Notes: generated from the sequence alone by a model not told the origin. DNA of 33,213 nucleotides from Yaniella sp. (GCF_030453185.1 NZ_JAKDKW010000019.1:1-33213), one strand, 5' to 3'. Shown: positions 17,701 through 25,068, numbered from the stretch's first letter. A program made the numbers and translations.

Positions 17701-18137
17701 GGACCGTTCCAAACGACGGCACAGTGGTAGCCGGCGGCATTGCACTGGAACCAGCCGAATACACACTGTCGACCGTGGTGGAAAACGATCCAGAGAACCC
17801 TGAATCCGCAGTTGCCGTGATCCCGGCAGGATTCGTATTACTCAACACCGCCGTGGACGAAACGTTGGCTGCTGAAGGCGCGGCCCGCGACGTTATCCGT
17901 GCTGTGCAGTCGGCTCGCCGCGATGCTGACCTCGACGTCTCCGACCGTATTCACGCTTCCATCAGCGGCCCCGAAACCGTTATCGAGGCCATCCGAGCAC
18001 ACGAGACACTAATCAGTCATGAAACCCTCTCGCTGCAGGTGACGTTCGAAGCAACTGACGCGCCAGATCCACGCGAATCGTTCGCCGATGACGCCACCAA
18101 AGCCGTAGAAGTCACCGTCAAGAAAGTCGACGCCTAA
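14757..18137 (+). CDS. ileS: Isoleucyl-tRNA synthetase, eukaryote-like (type 2)
   Basis: A class I synthetase of 1126 residues from the GTG at 14757. That start is fixed by AAGGAAGG (14744-14751) five bases upstream and by the T-box sequestering exactly this site; an ATG at 14673 lies inside the riboswitch and is rejected. HIGH is HYGH (72-75) in PPFANGLPHYGH; KMSKS is at 672-676; an editing domain lies between, with a long anticodon-binding C-terminus. The text around HIGH (FGWDTHGLPAELE) matches the eukaryote-like IleRS2 branch found in many actinobacteria; that branch is generally associated with reduced mupirocin sensitivity, an inference here. The stop overlaps the folC ATG by one base (TAATG), so folC is probably translationally coupled and shares the T-box transcript. 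Confidence 0.97.
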   Translation: MYPLASSQQGWVKSGSTPSTPNLPTIEESILKYWDEDGTFKASIENRPAEVDGENNEFVFYDGPPFANGLPHYGHLLTSYVKDLVARYQTQQGRRVERRFGWDTHGLPAELEAMKQLGMTDKAEIEEMGIDKFNDACRASVLEYTKEWEQYINRMARWADFENDYKTLNPSFMESVIWAFKTLHERDLTYRGFRVLPYCWNDETPLSNHELRMDDDVYKMRQDPSVTVQFTITGLPRDAELIPNGGATQEIAESLKGVGVLAWTTTPWTLPTNFSVAAGPDIDYAVVPVAAAEVDTFSTQRVLLATDRVGAHAKALGYADAEAAAAEITATYTGSQLAGLVYEPLFTYFVDAETYGTENAFRILADDYVSTEDGTGLVHQAPAYGEEDQRVNEAHGIPVVLSVDEGAKFLPLFGDETVGGGALKDIAGVQVFEANRTIIRALRAQGSLLTEQSYEHSYPHCWRCRTPLIYRAITSWYVKVTEFKDDMLRHNEEINWIPGNVKHGQFGKWLENARDWSISRNRYWGSPIPVWESDDPNYPRLEVYGSLDEIQEAFGELPRNAEGEIDLHRPWIDELVRPNPDDPTGKSMMRRVEDVLDVWFDSGSMPYAQVHYPMQHKEWFDTHNPADFIVEYIGQTRGWFYTMHVLGTALFNRPAFKNVISHGIVLGSDGNKMSKSLQNYPDVNEVLDRDGSDAMRWFLMASPILRGGNLIVTEEGIREAARQAILPAWNVWHFFSLYANSATDGGNRPGGYEAQLRYESTDPLDQYILAATGTMLRDVKAALDDYNVSAATDTIRTYMDTMTNWYIRRSRQRFFAEDTQALDTLYTVLEAFSRAAAPLMPLVAEEVWRGLTGGRSVHLTDYPDADLFPSGDDAVALQETMELVRTIASSASSLRKGANRRVRLPLAELTVVVPHVERFTQAFTDILSDELNLKSVKLVDVANTSAEDFGISQQLTVNARAAGPRLGKDVQTVIKASKSDDWTVPNDGTVVAGGIALEPAEYTLSTVVENDPENPESAVAVIPAGFVLLNTAVDETLAAEGAARDVIRAVQSARRDADLDVSDRIHASISGPETVIEAIRAHETLISHETLSLQVTFEATDAPDPRESFADDATKAVEVTVKKVDA

Positions 18138-19615
18138 TGTTTGAAACCGCCCAACAGGTCTATGAACACCTGTTATCGCGGGCTCCTGAAAACAAAATGG
18201 AGCCCCGCATGCAACCCATGCGCGACATCATGTCCCTGCTGGGTGACCCCCAGACCAGCGCACCCGTCATTCACCTGACCGGTACCAACGGGAAAACGAC
18301 CACGGCCCGGATCATCGAACAGGTGCTCATCGCCCACGGGCTGCGCACCGGACGCTACACATCACCACACCTTTCCAAGGTCACCGAACGGATCACCCTG
18401 GACGGCCAGCCGGTCGACGACGACACTTTCGTACGGATTTGGAACGAGATCGCACCGTTGATCGACATCATCGATGCACAACTCGAGGAGGCCGGCGAGC
18501 AGAAGCTCACCTATTTTGAAACCGTGACCGCACTGGGCTTTGCCGTCTTCGCGGATGCCCCCGTCGATGTCATGGTGCTAGAGGTCGGTCTTGGTGGCAT
18601 TACCGATGCCACCAATGTTGCTGATGCCCAGGTATCGGTTGTCACCCCGATCGCCGTCGACCACGCAGACCTCCTGGGGGATACACCCGGAGTCATCGCG
18701 GTGGAAAAATCTGGGATTATCAAAGACGACGGGTATCTCATCTCGGCGGCCCAAGATCCCGAGGCCGCCCAGGTGCTGCTCGAAGCCGCCCGAGAAAAGC
18801 AGGCGAACTTCAAATTTGAGAACGTTGAATTTGGAATCACTGACCGTGCTGTTGCCGTCGGTGGCCAACAGGTCTCCATTCAGGGCATTACGGCCGACTA
18901 CAACGGACTGTTCCTGCCGCTGCACGGCGCTCACCAGGTGCAAAACCTTGCTGTTGCAATCGCCACGCTGGAAGCCTTCCTCGGCGCCGGGGAACAGGCG
19001 CTGAACCAAGAGGTGCTCCAGGATGGCCTGGCACAGGTCACCAGTCCGGGACGCCTTGAACTTTTGAGAACCAACCCGTCGCTGGTCATCGACGCCGCAC
19101 ACAACCCACAGGGTATTGAAGCAACCGCTGCCACCATGCGCGAAACCTTCAATTTCTCGGCTTTGGGACTCGTCGTCGGTATTCTCGACGATAAAGATGC
19201 CCTGGGGATACTGACGGCACTATTTGACCACTTTGGCGATGAGATAGACCATTTGGCTATCACCCAGTCCAACTCCCCACGAGCTATTGGTGCCGAAGCG
19301 CTCAAAGAAATCGCACTGGATGCAGGCTGGGATGAAGACCAACTTTTCACCACAGAATCCGCAATCGATGCCATCGCCTGGAGCGTCCGCGGTGTTCGCG
19401 ACGTCGATGCGAAAGTTCAAGACGCCGGCAAGACCCTGACCGCAGGTACCGGGGGAGCGGGCGTACTGGTGACCGGTTCGATTACTCTGGTGGGTCAGGT
19501 GCGTGAACTGTTAGGCGCCCAAACAGAAAGCGCTGATGCCGGTGTTGACGTGGCCGGTCATGATGACTTCAGCGCGTTCTTCGATGAGGATGATCAGGAG
19601 GATGACGGTGTCTGA
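18137..19615 (+). CDS. folC: Folylpolyglutamate synthase / dihydrofolate synthase
   Basis: A 492-residue Mur-ligase-fold enzyme that adds glutamate to dihydropteroate and extends the folate polyglutamate tail using ATP. The P-loop TGTNGKTTT is at 48-56; the substrate loop RYTSPHLSKVTERI follows; an omega-loop region (VLEVGLGGITDATNV) binds ATP/Mg; the DAAHNPQG motif marks the C-terminal ligase domain. The start ATG overlaps the ileS stop. A long acidic tail (last ~30 residues, rich in Asp and Glu) extends beyond the usual fold. The following gene starts within its last codons. The folC-DUF4233-ndk order is common in actinobacteria. Confidence 0.96.
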   Translation: MFETAQQVYEHLLSRAPENKMEPRMQPMRDIMSLLGDPQTSAPVIHLTGTNGKTTTARIIEQVLIAHGLRTGRYTSPHLSKVTERITLDGQPVDDDTFVRIWNEIAPLIDIIDAQLEEAGEQKLTYFETVTALGFAVFADAPVDVMVLEVGLGGITDATNVADAQVSVVTPIAVDHADLLGDTPGVIAVEKSGIIKDDGYLISAAQDPEAAQVLLEAAREKQANFKFENVEFGITDRAVAVGGQQVSIQGITADYNGLFLPLHGAHQVQNLAVAIATLEAFLGAGEQALNQEVLQDGLAQVTSPGRLELLRTNPSLVIDAAHNPQGIEATAATMRETFNFSALGLVVGILDDKDALGILTALFDHFGDEIDHLAITQSNSPRAIGAEALKEIALDAGWDEDQLFTTESAIDAIAWSVRGVRDVDAKVQDAGKTLTAGTGGAGVLVTGSITLVGQVRELLGAQTESADAGVDVAGHDDFSAFFDEDDQEDDGV

Positions 19616-20087
19616 CAAACCACAGGCTCAAGAACCTTGGCGCCCCCAGCGGGAAACCAAATCTCAGCGTGAATGGCAACCCGGACAACAGAAGAAAGAA
19701 CGCTCCATCATGGTGCTGTTCACTTCCACAGTGCTGTATGGTGAAGCGTTCGTTATCGCGTTCTTTGGGCTGATGCTGTACGGCCTGAACCAGGACAGCG
19801 GCGGCATCTGGATGCTTATTGGCAGCCTGGTGCTGGCCGTCATTGCCGGAGGTACCGCTCGGATGGTTACGAAACCGCTGGGCCTTACCATCGGTTGGAT
19901 CATCCAGGCGCTGCTCATTATTTCAGGATTCTTAGAACCCTTGGGCTTCCTCGTCGGGGTACTGTTTGCCGGTGCCTGGTGGTACGCCGTCGTCAAGGGC
20001 CGACAGATCGACAAAGAGAAGCACCAACGTGAGCAAGAACAACTGGCTTGGGAGCAGGAACATGGTTCGGAACCAGAAGACCTTTAG
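19608..20087 (+). CDS. DUF4233-family membrane protein
   Basis: A 159-residue protein with a charged N-terminal tail (about 35 residues, Gln/Arg/Lys rich) followed by about four hydrophobic segments (roughly 37-60, 65-85, 92-112, 115-130) and a charged, Glu-rich C-terminal tail. This layout and its position directly after folC and before ndk match DUF4233, an actinobacterial family of unknown function. The GTG at 19608 is chosen because AGGAGG (19596-19601) lies six bases upstream; it overlaps the folC stop by 8 bases in another frame. Upstream ATGs in the same frame lie inside folC with no ribosome site. No enzymatic motif is seen; it may be a small integral membrane accessory protein. Confidence 0.85.
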   Translation: MSDKPQAQEPWRPQRETKSQREWQPGQQKKERSIMVLFTSTVLYGEAFVIAFFGLMLYGLNQDSGGIWMLIGSLVLAVIAGGTARMVTKPLGLTIGWIIQALLIISGFLEPLGFLVGVLFAGAWWYAVVKGRQIDKEKHQREQEQLAWEQEHGSEPEDL

Positions 20088-20094
20088 GTATGAT
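20066..20094 (+). promoter_or_regulatory. Candidate ndk promoter
   Basis: TATGAT (20089-20094, five of six consensus) with TTCGGA 17 bases upstream (20066-20071) would start transcription near 20101 and give a leader of about 48 bases before the ndk ATG. The -35 is weak and lies in the end of the DUF4233 gene. Confidence 0.45.
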
Positions 20095-20148
20095 CAGGTA
20101 CGGTAGCGCAAACCGCACTAGCCAACGCACCTGATGAATGAGGTAGTC

Positions 20149-20568
20149 ATGAGCCAGCCTGAACGCACACTTGTACTCGTCAAACCTGACGCCGTAGAGC
20201 GCGGACTCACCGGTGAAATTCTGTCACGCATCGAGCGCAAGGGTTACCAAATTGTTGAGCTGAGCATGCTCCAGGCTTCCCACCAGATGCTCGTGGAACA
20301 CTATGAAGAGCACGAAGGAAAAGACTTCTTTGAGCCGCTCGTAAACTTCATGGCCGAAGGCCCTGTCGTTGCCGCCATCGTCGAAGGTGAACGAGTCATC
20401 GAAGGAATCCGCGCACTCGCAGGTATCTCAGATCCGACGTTGGCTGAGCCAGGAACCATCCGTGGTGACCTCGGCCGCGACTGGGGCGAAGGCGTACAGA
20501 AAAACCTTATCCACGCCTCGGACTCGACACTGTCGGCTGAGCGTGAGATCGACATCTGGTTCGGCTAA
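20149..20568 (+). CDS. ndk: Nucleoside diphosphate kinase
   Basis: A 139-residue enzyme, the usual size, that transfers gamma-phosphate between nucleotides through a phosphohistidine. The active-site His122 is in KNLIHASDS; the N-terminal LVLVKPDAVERGL is the classical NDK start. ATG at 20149 is preferred over the ATG at 20134 because GAGGT lies just upstream and the protein then begins five residues before the first conserved strand. It has a probable own promoter and a hairpin terminator behind it. It converges on the Nudix gene. Confidence 0.97.
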   Translation: MSQPERTLVLVKPDAVERGLTGEILSRIERKGYQIVELSMLQASHQMLVEHYEEHEGKDFFEPLVNFMAEGPVVAAIVEGERVIEGIRALAGISDPTLAEPGTIRGDLGRDWGEGVQKNLIHASDSTLSAEREIDIWFG

Positions 20569-20589
20569 CTGCAATACGTACAGCAACAG

Positions 20590-20613
20590 GGCACCGGAAA
20601 CCACTCCGGTGCC
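20590..20613. terminator. Hairpin terminator between ndk and the Nudix gene
   Basis: GGCACCGGA (20590-20598) pairs with TCCGGTGCC (20605-20613), a 9-bp stem with a 6-base loop, 21 bases after the ndk stop. The following T-rich stretch is broken (CTTCACTGTTTCT). It may act in both directions between the convergent genes. Confidence 0.7.
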
Positions 20614-20654
20614 TTCACTGTTTCTAAGGAAAACTCCCCGATATTCTGGGGCGC

Positions 20655-21320
20655 TTAGAGCCCGCGAATGGGCTGGACAACCGGGTCTCGGCTCAGCAGG
20701 TCATCAATGGTGTTCTGCTCAAGAATATCCATGAGTAAGAACTTCGTTGGACGCATGAGGGCAAGACGTTCTGCCTCGGCGTCGTCCAAAATGGATTCGA
20801 TGGAGTGCCAATCTGCCGAAACAGCCTCGGTCGTAATGTTCTCCGGCAAGACATCGTCATCCGGCGTAGCCAAGAAAAAGAAAGTATCGAAACGTTTCGG
20901 GTAGCCCACCGGAGTGATGAGGTTGCCCCAGGGACGAAGTATGTGGGGTTGCAGCCCAACACCGGTTTCCTCTTCAACCTCACGCAAACCGGTTCGTAGC
21001 ATCATCGAAGAATTCGACAGGGCTCTATCCCGGTTATTGGAACCCAACGACGTCCGTTGCCAGCCATTAACGTGTTCGAGTAGGACCGGCTGGGCATCTT
21101 CTTCGAACTTGAAAACAGAGTCTTCGGCATCGGTGCGCCCACCAGGAAAGACCACCGCACCGGCAGCAAAGTCCATGGTGGTTGCACGATGCTGCACATA
21201 GACTTCGAGTTTGCCGCCCGTAGCCTGACGAAGCATAATCACGGATGCGGCTTGTTTCGAAGCCACATAGGGGTGTGTCAGCTCGGGGCGGGCCATGCTG
21301 TTGAATTTCTTTTCGTCCAC
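20655..21320 (-). CDS. Nudix hydrolase with long insertion in the Nudix box
   Basis: A 221-residue protein from the GTG at 21320. A Nudix fold is indicated by VVFPGGRTD (about 57-64) and REVEEETG (113-120). In the usual Nudix box about 14 residues separate the first Gly from RE; here more than 50 residues intervene, as in the NUDT7/NUDT19-like branch, whose members cleave CoA or acyl-CoA esters. The catalytic glutamates are present. Further hallmark text is TPVGYPKRFDTFFFLA. The start was chosen because AGGA overlaps the upstream VKOR stop and lies five bases before the GTG; an ATG at 21296 is the alternative. It is very likely coupled to the VKOR gene. A CoA-related substrate is an inference from the insertion type only. 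Confidence 0.85.
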   Translation of the reverse strand: MDEKKFNSMARPELTHPYVASKQAASVIMLRQATGGKLEVYVQHRATTMDFAAGAVVFPGGRTDAEDSVFKFEEDAQPVLLEHVNGWQRTSLGSNNRDRALSNSSMMLRTGLREVEEETGVGLQPHILRPWGNLITPVGYPKRFDTFFFLATPDDDVLPENITTEAVSADWHSIESILDDAEAERLALMRPTKFLLMDILEQNTIDDLLSRDPVVQPIRGL

Positions 21321-21327
21321 AACTGTC

Positions 21328-21945
21328 CTAAAACATTGCTTCGCCGAAGCGCAGCACAATCGATGCACCGATCACCACATAGAAGAGGATGATCGTCGGC
21401 CAGGCGGCCGTCGTTATTATCATCTTCGTCCGTGGTGTGACTTTGATCAAATCGTGCGATACATTTCGCGCAAGCACCAAGATGGCTGCGGGGATAGTGA
21501 CGACCCAGACGATCATGCAGTACAAGCACAGGGTGTTGATGACGTACACGGCCTGTGTCCATAGCCACAAACAGAAGATCATGGCTAAACTCAGCCCGAT
21601 CGAGGTCGCGTGCCACCACCAGGTCGCAAATCGGGCACCGCCGAGTATGGCCAGGCCGATGGTAATGACGATCGCAAAACCAATGATGCCAATAAATTGA
21701 TTGGAAAATCCGAAGAGCGATGCTTGCCAAGATTCCATGACGGTCCCACACGAGACCCATACGTTGACATCGCACGATGTGACGTAGCCAGGATCCATCC
21801 ATAACTGGACGCGCTCATAGGTGAGCACGAGGGTAGCGATCATGCCGATCATCCCGGAAACCAGGAGGACCATGGCGACGCCAAAACTCCTGGCGTACCA
21901 GGGGAGTGCATCGCCTTCGTTGGTGAGTTTCGCTGCGGTATTCAC
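21328..21945 (-). CDS. Vitamin K epoxide reductase (VKOR)-family membrane protein
   Basis: A 205-residue integral membrane protein. Bacterial VKOR re-oxidises DsbA-type thiol oxidants in the envelope, passing electrons to menaquinone. The four redox cysteines are present: loop pair Cys58 and Cys66 (SCDVNVWVSCG) and the CxxC pair Cys140-Cys143 (TLCLYC); Ser72 in the conserved position follows the loop pair. About five hydrophobic helices are visible. The GTG at 21945 has no ribosome site; TATACT lies 7 bases upstream, which fits a leaderless mRNA. A longer open frame to 22044 adds residues that do not look like a signal or conserved text. No thioredoxin domain is fused, so its DsbA partner must be elsewhere. 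The Nudix gene follows within 8 bases. Confidence 0.9.
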   Translation of the reverse strand: MNTAAKLTNEGDALPWYARSFGVAMVLLVSGMIGMIATLVLTYERVQLWMDPGYVTSCDVNVWVSCGTVMESWQASLFGFSNQFIGIIGFAIVITIGLAILGGARFATWWWHATSIGLSLAMIFCLWLWTQAVYVINTLCLYCMIVWVVTIPAAILVLARNVSHDLIKVTPRTKMIITTAAWPTIILFYVVIGASIVLRFGEAMF

Positions 21946-21952
21946 GCGGCTC

Positions 21953-21958
21953 AGTATA
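21953..21958 (-). promoter_or_regulatory. Candidate -10 element giving a leaderless VKOR mRNA
   Basis: TATACT on the minus strand matches the consensus at five of six bases and sits 7 bases before the GTG start. No good -35 at normal spacing is seen (TTGCTG is 21 bases away). Confidence 0.45.
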
Positions 21959-22071
21959 GGGCCGATAGCTGAGTGCGCGCAGCAAATACCGGCTTTTGGC
22001 CAAAAGTATGTCACAATAGTGGAGACCTCTACGGGCACGCACACCCGTGTTGGTCCTGCGGAAGCTTTATG

Positions 22072-22133
22072 GTTTACCGGTTGCGAAGGTCGATTCCATC
22101 GTGAAAGAGATGTCGAATCCCCCGACGGTAAAC
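22072..22133 (+). other. Nested hairpin upstream of rne (candidate structured leader RNA)
   Basis: The outer stem GTTTACCG (22072-22079) / CGGTAAAC (22126-22133) is perfect over 8 bp. Inside, GATTC-CATC (22092-22100) pairs with GATG-TC-GAATC (22109-22119) with a two-base bulge and an 8-base loop. The paired ends look tRNA-acceptor-like but there is no D-arm or proper T-arm, so it is not a tRNA. Function unknown. Confidence 0.45.
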
Positions 22134-22210
22134 ACCTGAAGTTTTATTGAATTGTCTTGAACGCTTCTGCTGGCTCCGGCACAGGCCGGTTCATATTAGG
22201 CTTTTTCTAG

Positions 22211-22239
22211 GTGCGTACAAGCCATACTGGCGTACGTAC
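22211..22239 (+). other. Hairpin in the rne 5' leader
   Basis: GTGCGTAC (22211-22218) pairs with GTACGTAC (22232-22239) over 8 bp including one G-U, enclosing GCC/GGC with a 5-base loop. It lies about 60 bases before the rne start. E. coli RNase E autoregulates through a leader hairpin; a similar role here is only a possibility. Confidence 0.4.
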
Positions 22240-22298
22240 AACCGAATTTGGTCTAACCGCGATGAGTGCGGATCGCGCTTAGGCCCGGGAGGCGCAGC

Positions 22299-25031
22299 AT
22301 GCCAGCTGCCGATAACACGCAAGTACAGACTGACCCTGCTCAAGAGGTAGCGAACACCGGGACCACGATGCCCGATGATCCGACCGCCTTGGTCTTTCAA
22401 GCACCGGACTACTCACAGGTTCCGGTCCGTCGTCGTCAGCCGGAGCGTCACGATGACGACGATGACGACCGCAGCAATACCAATGGTGGTCGCGGCGGAC
22501 AGCGGAATCAGCGTAACTCGAAGCGAAACAACCAGCGACAGTCCTCTCGTCGAAACACTAAGGGCGACAACACCTCCAGCGATGACGACGGCCAGGACGA
22601 CAAGCATGTCGCCCAGGACGACGATCAAGATGGGGCACAGGACGATAGAGCCACACAACGCTCACCTCGAGGTCAACGTGACGATGGCCAAAGGGCAACC
22701 GAGCAGGATGACGATCAGACCACCGTTTCACATCGTCGTCGCAGACGTCGCCGCGGCAATGTTGATCTAGAGATGGACGGTGGCGGCGAAGACGATCCGG
22801 AACACACCGTCACTCGGGTTCGTGCACCGCGTCAAGCGTCAACCAGTGGTCCAGATGAAGTCACCTCACTGCGTGGCTCCACTCGTCTCGAAGCAAAACG
22901 CCAGCGTCGTCGCACGTCGCGTCGTGGGCGTCGCAAGAACGCAGTGGTTTCAGAAGCTGAGTTCTTAGCACGCCGCGAATCCGTTGAACGCAAGATGATG
23001 GTTCGCCAGCGCGACAACCGTATTCAGATTGCGGTCCTGGAAGATGGCGTACTTGCCGAACACTTCGTCTCCAACACCCAACAGGATTCACTCATTGGCA
23101 ACGTGTACCTCGGCAAGGTACAAAACGTGCTGCCATCCATGGAAGCAGCCTTCGTTGATATCGGCCGCGGTCGTAACGCCGTCCTATATGCCGGTGAAGT
23201 CAACTGGGATACCGCCCAGTTGGACGGCAAAGCGAAAAAAATTGAGAACGCACTGAAGTCCGGTGACTCCGTGCTTGTGCAGGTCACTAAAGACCCGGTC
23301 GGGCACAAAGGTGCGCGACTGACCGCACAGGTTTCCCTCCCAGGTCGCTACCTGGTGTATGTGCCTGGTGGCACCATGACCGGTATTTCACGCAAGCTAC
23401 CGGATACTGAACGCAACCGTCTCAAATCGATCCTCAAAGAACACCTGCCAAATAAGACGGGCGTCATCGTCCGGACGGCAGCTGAAGGTATCGCTGAAGA
23501 GGAGCTACTCAACGACATCAACCGACTGCGCGTGCAGTGGGAAGAAATCGAAGAGCTCTCGAAGTCCAATAAGATTGTGGCTCCTGAACCGCTGCACTCC
23601 GAACCAGATTTGACGATCAAAGTTGTCCGCGATGTCTTCAATGAGGACTTCACCAAGATGATCGTCGAAGGTGACGAAGTCTGGGACAAGATCGAAGCGT
23701 ATGTCACCTACGTAGCGCCTGACTTGCTAGATCGCTTAGAGAAGTGGGATCCAAAAGCATATAACGGCATGGATCTCTTTGGACATCATCGCCTGGACGA
23801 ACAACTCCACAAGGCGCTTGAGCGCAAGGTAAACCTGCCATCCGGTGGCTCACTGGTCTTTGACCGCACCGAGGCTATGACTGTTGTCGACGTGAACACC
23901 GGGAAGTTCACCGGCTCGGGCGGAAACCTTGAAGAAACCGTCACCAAGAATAACTTGGAAGCAGCCGAAGAAATTGTTCGGCAGCTCCGCCTGCGCGATA
24001 TCGGCGGCATTATCGTCGTTGACTTCATCGATATGGTGCTCGAATCCAATAGGGATCTCGTGGTGCGCCGCTTAGTGGAATGCCTAGGACGGGACCGTTC
24101 ACGTCACCAGGTCGCGGAAGTGACCTCTCTTGGCCTAGTCCAGATGACCCGTAAACGTATGGGCACTGGCCTGGTAGAAGTGTTCTCACATACCTGTGAG
24201 CACTGCGCAGGCCGGGGCATCGTCGTCCAAGAAGAGCCTGTTGAACGCGGCAAGCCGTATGACTCCTCGCAGCGTCGTCGGGGCGGAGATGTGGGTGCAC
24301 GCCGTAATCGCCGTCGGAATAAGGACCAGCAGCCTCAGGGGCAGCCCAACGATGCTGAAACACCGGAGCAGTCCTCAGACGACACTGCGCCCACTGAAAA
24401 GGCCGAACAGACCCGTAATGCCATTGCCTCGATTGCTGCCGCAACCAATGGCCAAGAGGGAGAATCTTCAGAAGACCAGTCCAAGGATTCCAGTGGGAAC
24501 TCCTGGCGTCAGCGTCGTCGCGGTGATCGCCGTCGGAATCGACGTGGAAATTCCTCACAAGATCAGCAGACAGCTGCGAAACAGCAGAGCTCTCAACAGG
24601 AGGAATCCACGCAACAGGATTCCAACCAACAAGAGCAGCAGTCTGATCAAGAATCATCCCGTGGTGGACGCAAGCGTCGTCGGGCGACCGTGCAGCAACA
24701 GACCGGCCAAGAACAGCAGCAGAAGGCGGAGCCCAAACAGCGCAACGTCAAGGCTGTTGAGGACACTAAGCCAGCTGACACACCAAAAACTTCGGATGCT
24801 GGAACACAGCAGACCAAAGAAGCAGCACCAAAGCGTCGTCGCGCCGCGACATCACCCACCGGTGCTACAGATATCCAGCAAGCCTCGATTGAAGCACAGC
24901 AGCAAGGCAAAAGCTTTGCTGCAAGTGCCGCAGATCAGGTGAAAAAGCAGGATAAGCCCGTGAAATCGTCTGCGATTTTGGGGGTAGGCGTGGCCGCCGA
25001 CGAAATTTCGTCACCGGGTGCGCCACGCTGA
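22299..25031 (+). CDS. rne: Ribonuclease E/G with N- and C-terminal disordered extensions
   Basis: An endoribonuclease of 910 residues that starts mRNA decay and processes rRNA/tRNA precursors. Residues 1 to about 235 are a charged, disordered extension with Asp-rich and Arg-rich blocks (e.g. SHRRRRRRRGN), typical of actinobacterial RNase E. The S1 domain begins near 242, followed by the 5' sensor and DNase-I-like regions. Mg-binding Asp531 (VVDVNTGKF) and Asp575 (IIVVDFIDM) are spaced 44 apart, close to the E. coli pair. The zinc-link cysteines are Cys633 and Cys636 (TCEHC). The last ~250 residues are Gln/Arg/Glu-rich and lack visible fold, likely a scaffold for partners. ATG at 22299 is chosen for GGGAGG six bases upstream; an ATG at 22266 has none. 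It precedes rplU-rpmA, as is common. Confidence 0.96.
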   Translation: MPAADNTQVQTDPAQEVANTGTTMPDDPTALVFQAPDYSQVPVRRRQPERHDDDDDDRSNTNGGRGGQRNQRNSKRNNQRQSSRRNTKGDNTSSDDDGQDDKHVAQDDDQDGAQDDRATQRSPRGQRDDGQRATEQDDDQTTVSHRRRRRRRGNVDLEMDGGGEDDPEHTVTRVRAPRQASTSGPDEVTSLRGSTRLEAKRQRRRTSRRGRRKNAVVSEAEFLARRESVERKMMVRQRDNRIQIAVLEDGVLAEHFVSNTQQDSLIGNVYLGKVQNVLPSMEAAFVDIGRGRNAVLYAGEVNWDTAQLDGKAKKIENALKSGDSVLVQVTKDPVGHKGARLTAQVSLPGRYLVYVPGGTMTGISRKLPDTERNRLKSILKEHLPNKTGVIVRTAAEGIAEEELLNDINRLRVQWEEIEELSKSNKIVAPEPLHSEPDLTIKVVRDVFNEDFTKMIVEGDEVWDKIEAYVTYVAPDLLDRLEKWDPKAYNGMDLFGHHRLDEQLHKALERKVNLPSGGSLVFDRTEAMTVVDVNTGKFTGSGGNLEETVTKNNLEAAEEIVRQLRLRDIGGIIVVDFIDMVLESNRDLVVRRLVECLGRDRSRHQVAEVTSLGLVQMTRKRMGTGLVEVFSHTCEHCAGRGIVVQEEPVERGKPYDSSQRRRGGDVGARRNRRRNKDQQPQGQPNDAETPEQSSDDTAPTEKAEQTRNAIASIAAATNGQEGESSEDQSKDSSGNSWRQRRRGDRRRNRRGNSSQDQQTAAKQQSSQQEESTQQDSNQQEQQSDQESSRGGRKRRRATVQQQTGQEQQQKAEPKQRNVKAVEDTKPADTPKTSDAGTQQTKEAAPKRRRAATSPTGATDIQQASIEAQQQGKSFAASAADQVKKQDKPVKSSAILGVGVAADEISSPGAPR

Positions 25032-25039
25032 TGAACAAT

Positions 25040-25068
25040 TTGGAGAACGAGACAAAAAGCGCTAAACT
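25040..25068 (+). promoter_or_regulatory. Candidate promoter of rplU-rpmA
   Basis: TTGGAG (25040-25045) and TAAACT (25063-25068) are spaced by exactly 17 bases, starting 9 bases after the rne stop. Transcription from about 25075 would give a leader of roughly 120 bases before rplU. Each hexamer matches consensus at about four of six positions. Confidence 0.55.

Larger units (their letters stand above)
21946..22298. other. Divergent intergenic region between VKOR and rne, containing structured elements
   Basis: No credible gene lies in these 353 bases. The left end holds the VKOR promoter. Moving right there are three potential hairpins on the plus strand: a nested one at 22072-22133, CCGGC-ACAG-GCCGG around 22176-22189, and one at 22211-22239. 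All would belong to the rne leader if transcription begins far upstream. The ribosome site GGGAGG (22287-22292) serves rne. A clear rne promoter could not be picked. Confidence 0.5.

Noticed and set aside
19536-19607. ATG starts upstream of the DUF4233 GTG
   Set aside because: They lie inside folC without ribosome sites; AGGAGG is correctly spaced only for GTG 19608.
22072-22134. Possible degenerate tRNA upstream of rne
   Set aside because: A 7-bp acceptor-like stem followed by A and CC is suggestive, but at about 62 bases it lacks a D-arm, anticodon arm and proper T-arm; treated as a hairpin.
24196-24942. 248-codon open frame within rne in another frame
   Set aside because: Shadow of the repetitive Gln/Arg-rich tail of RNase E.
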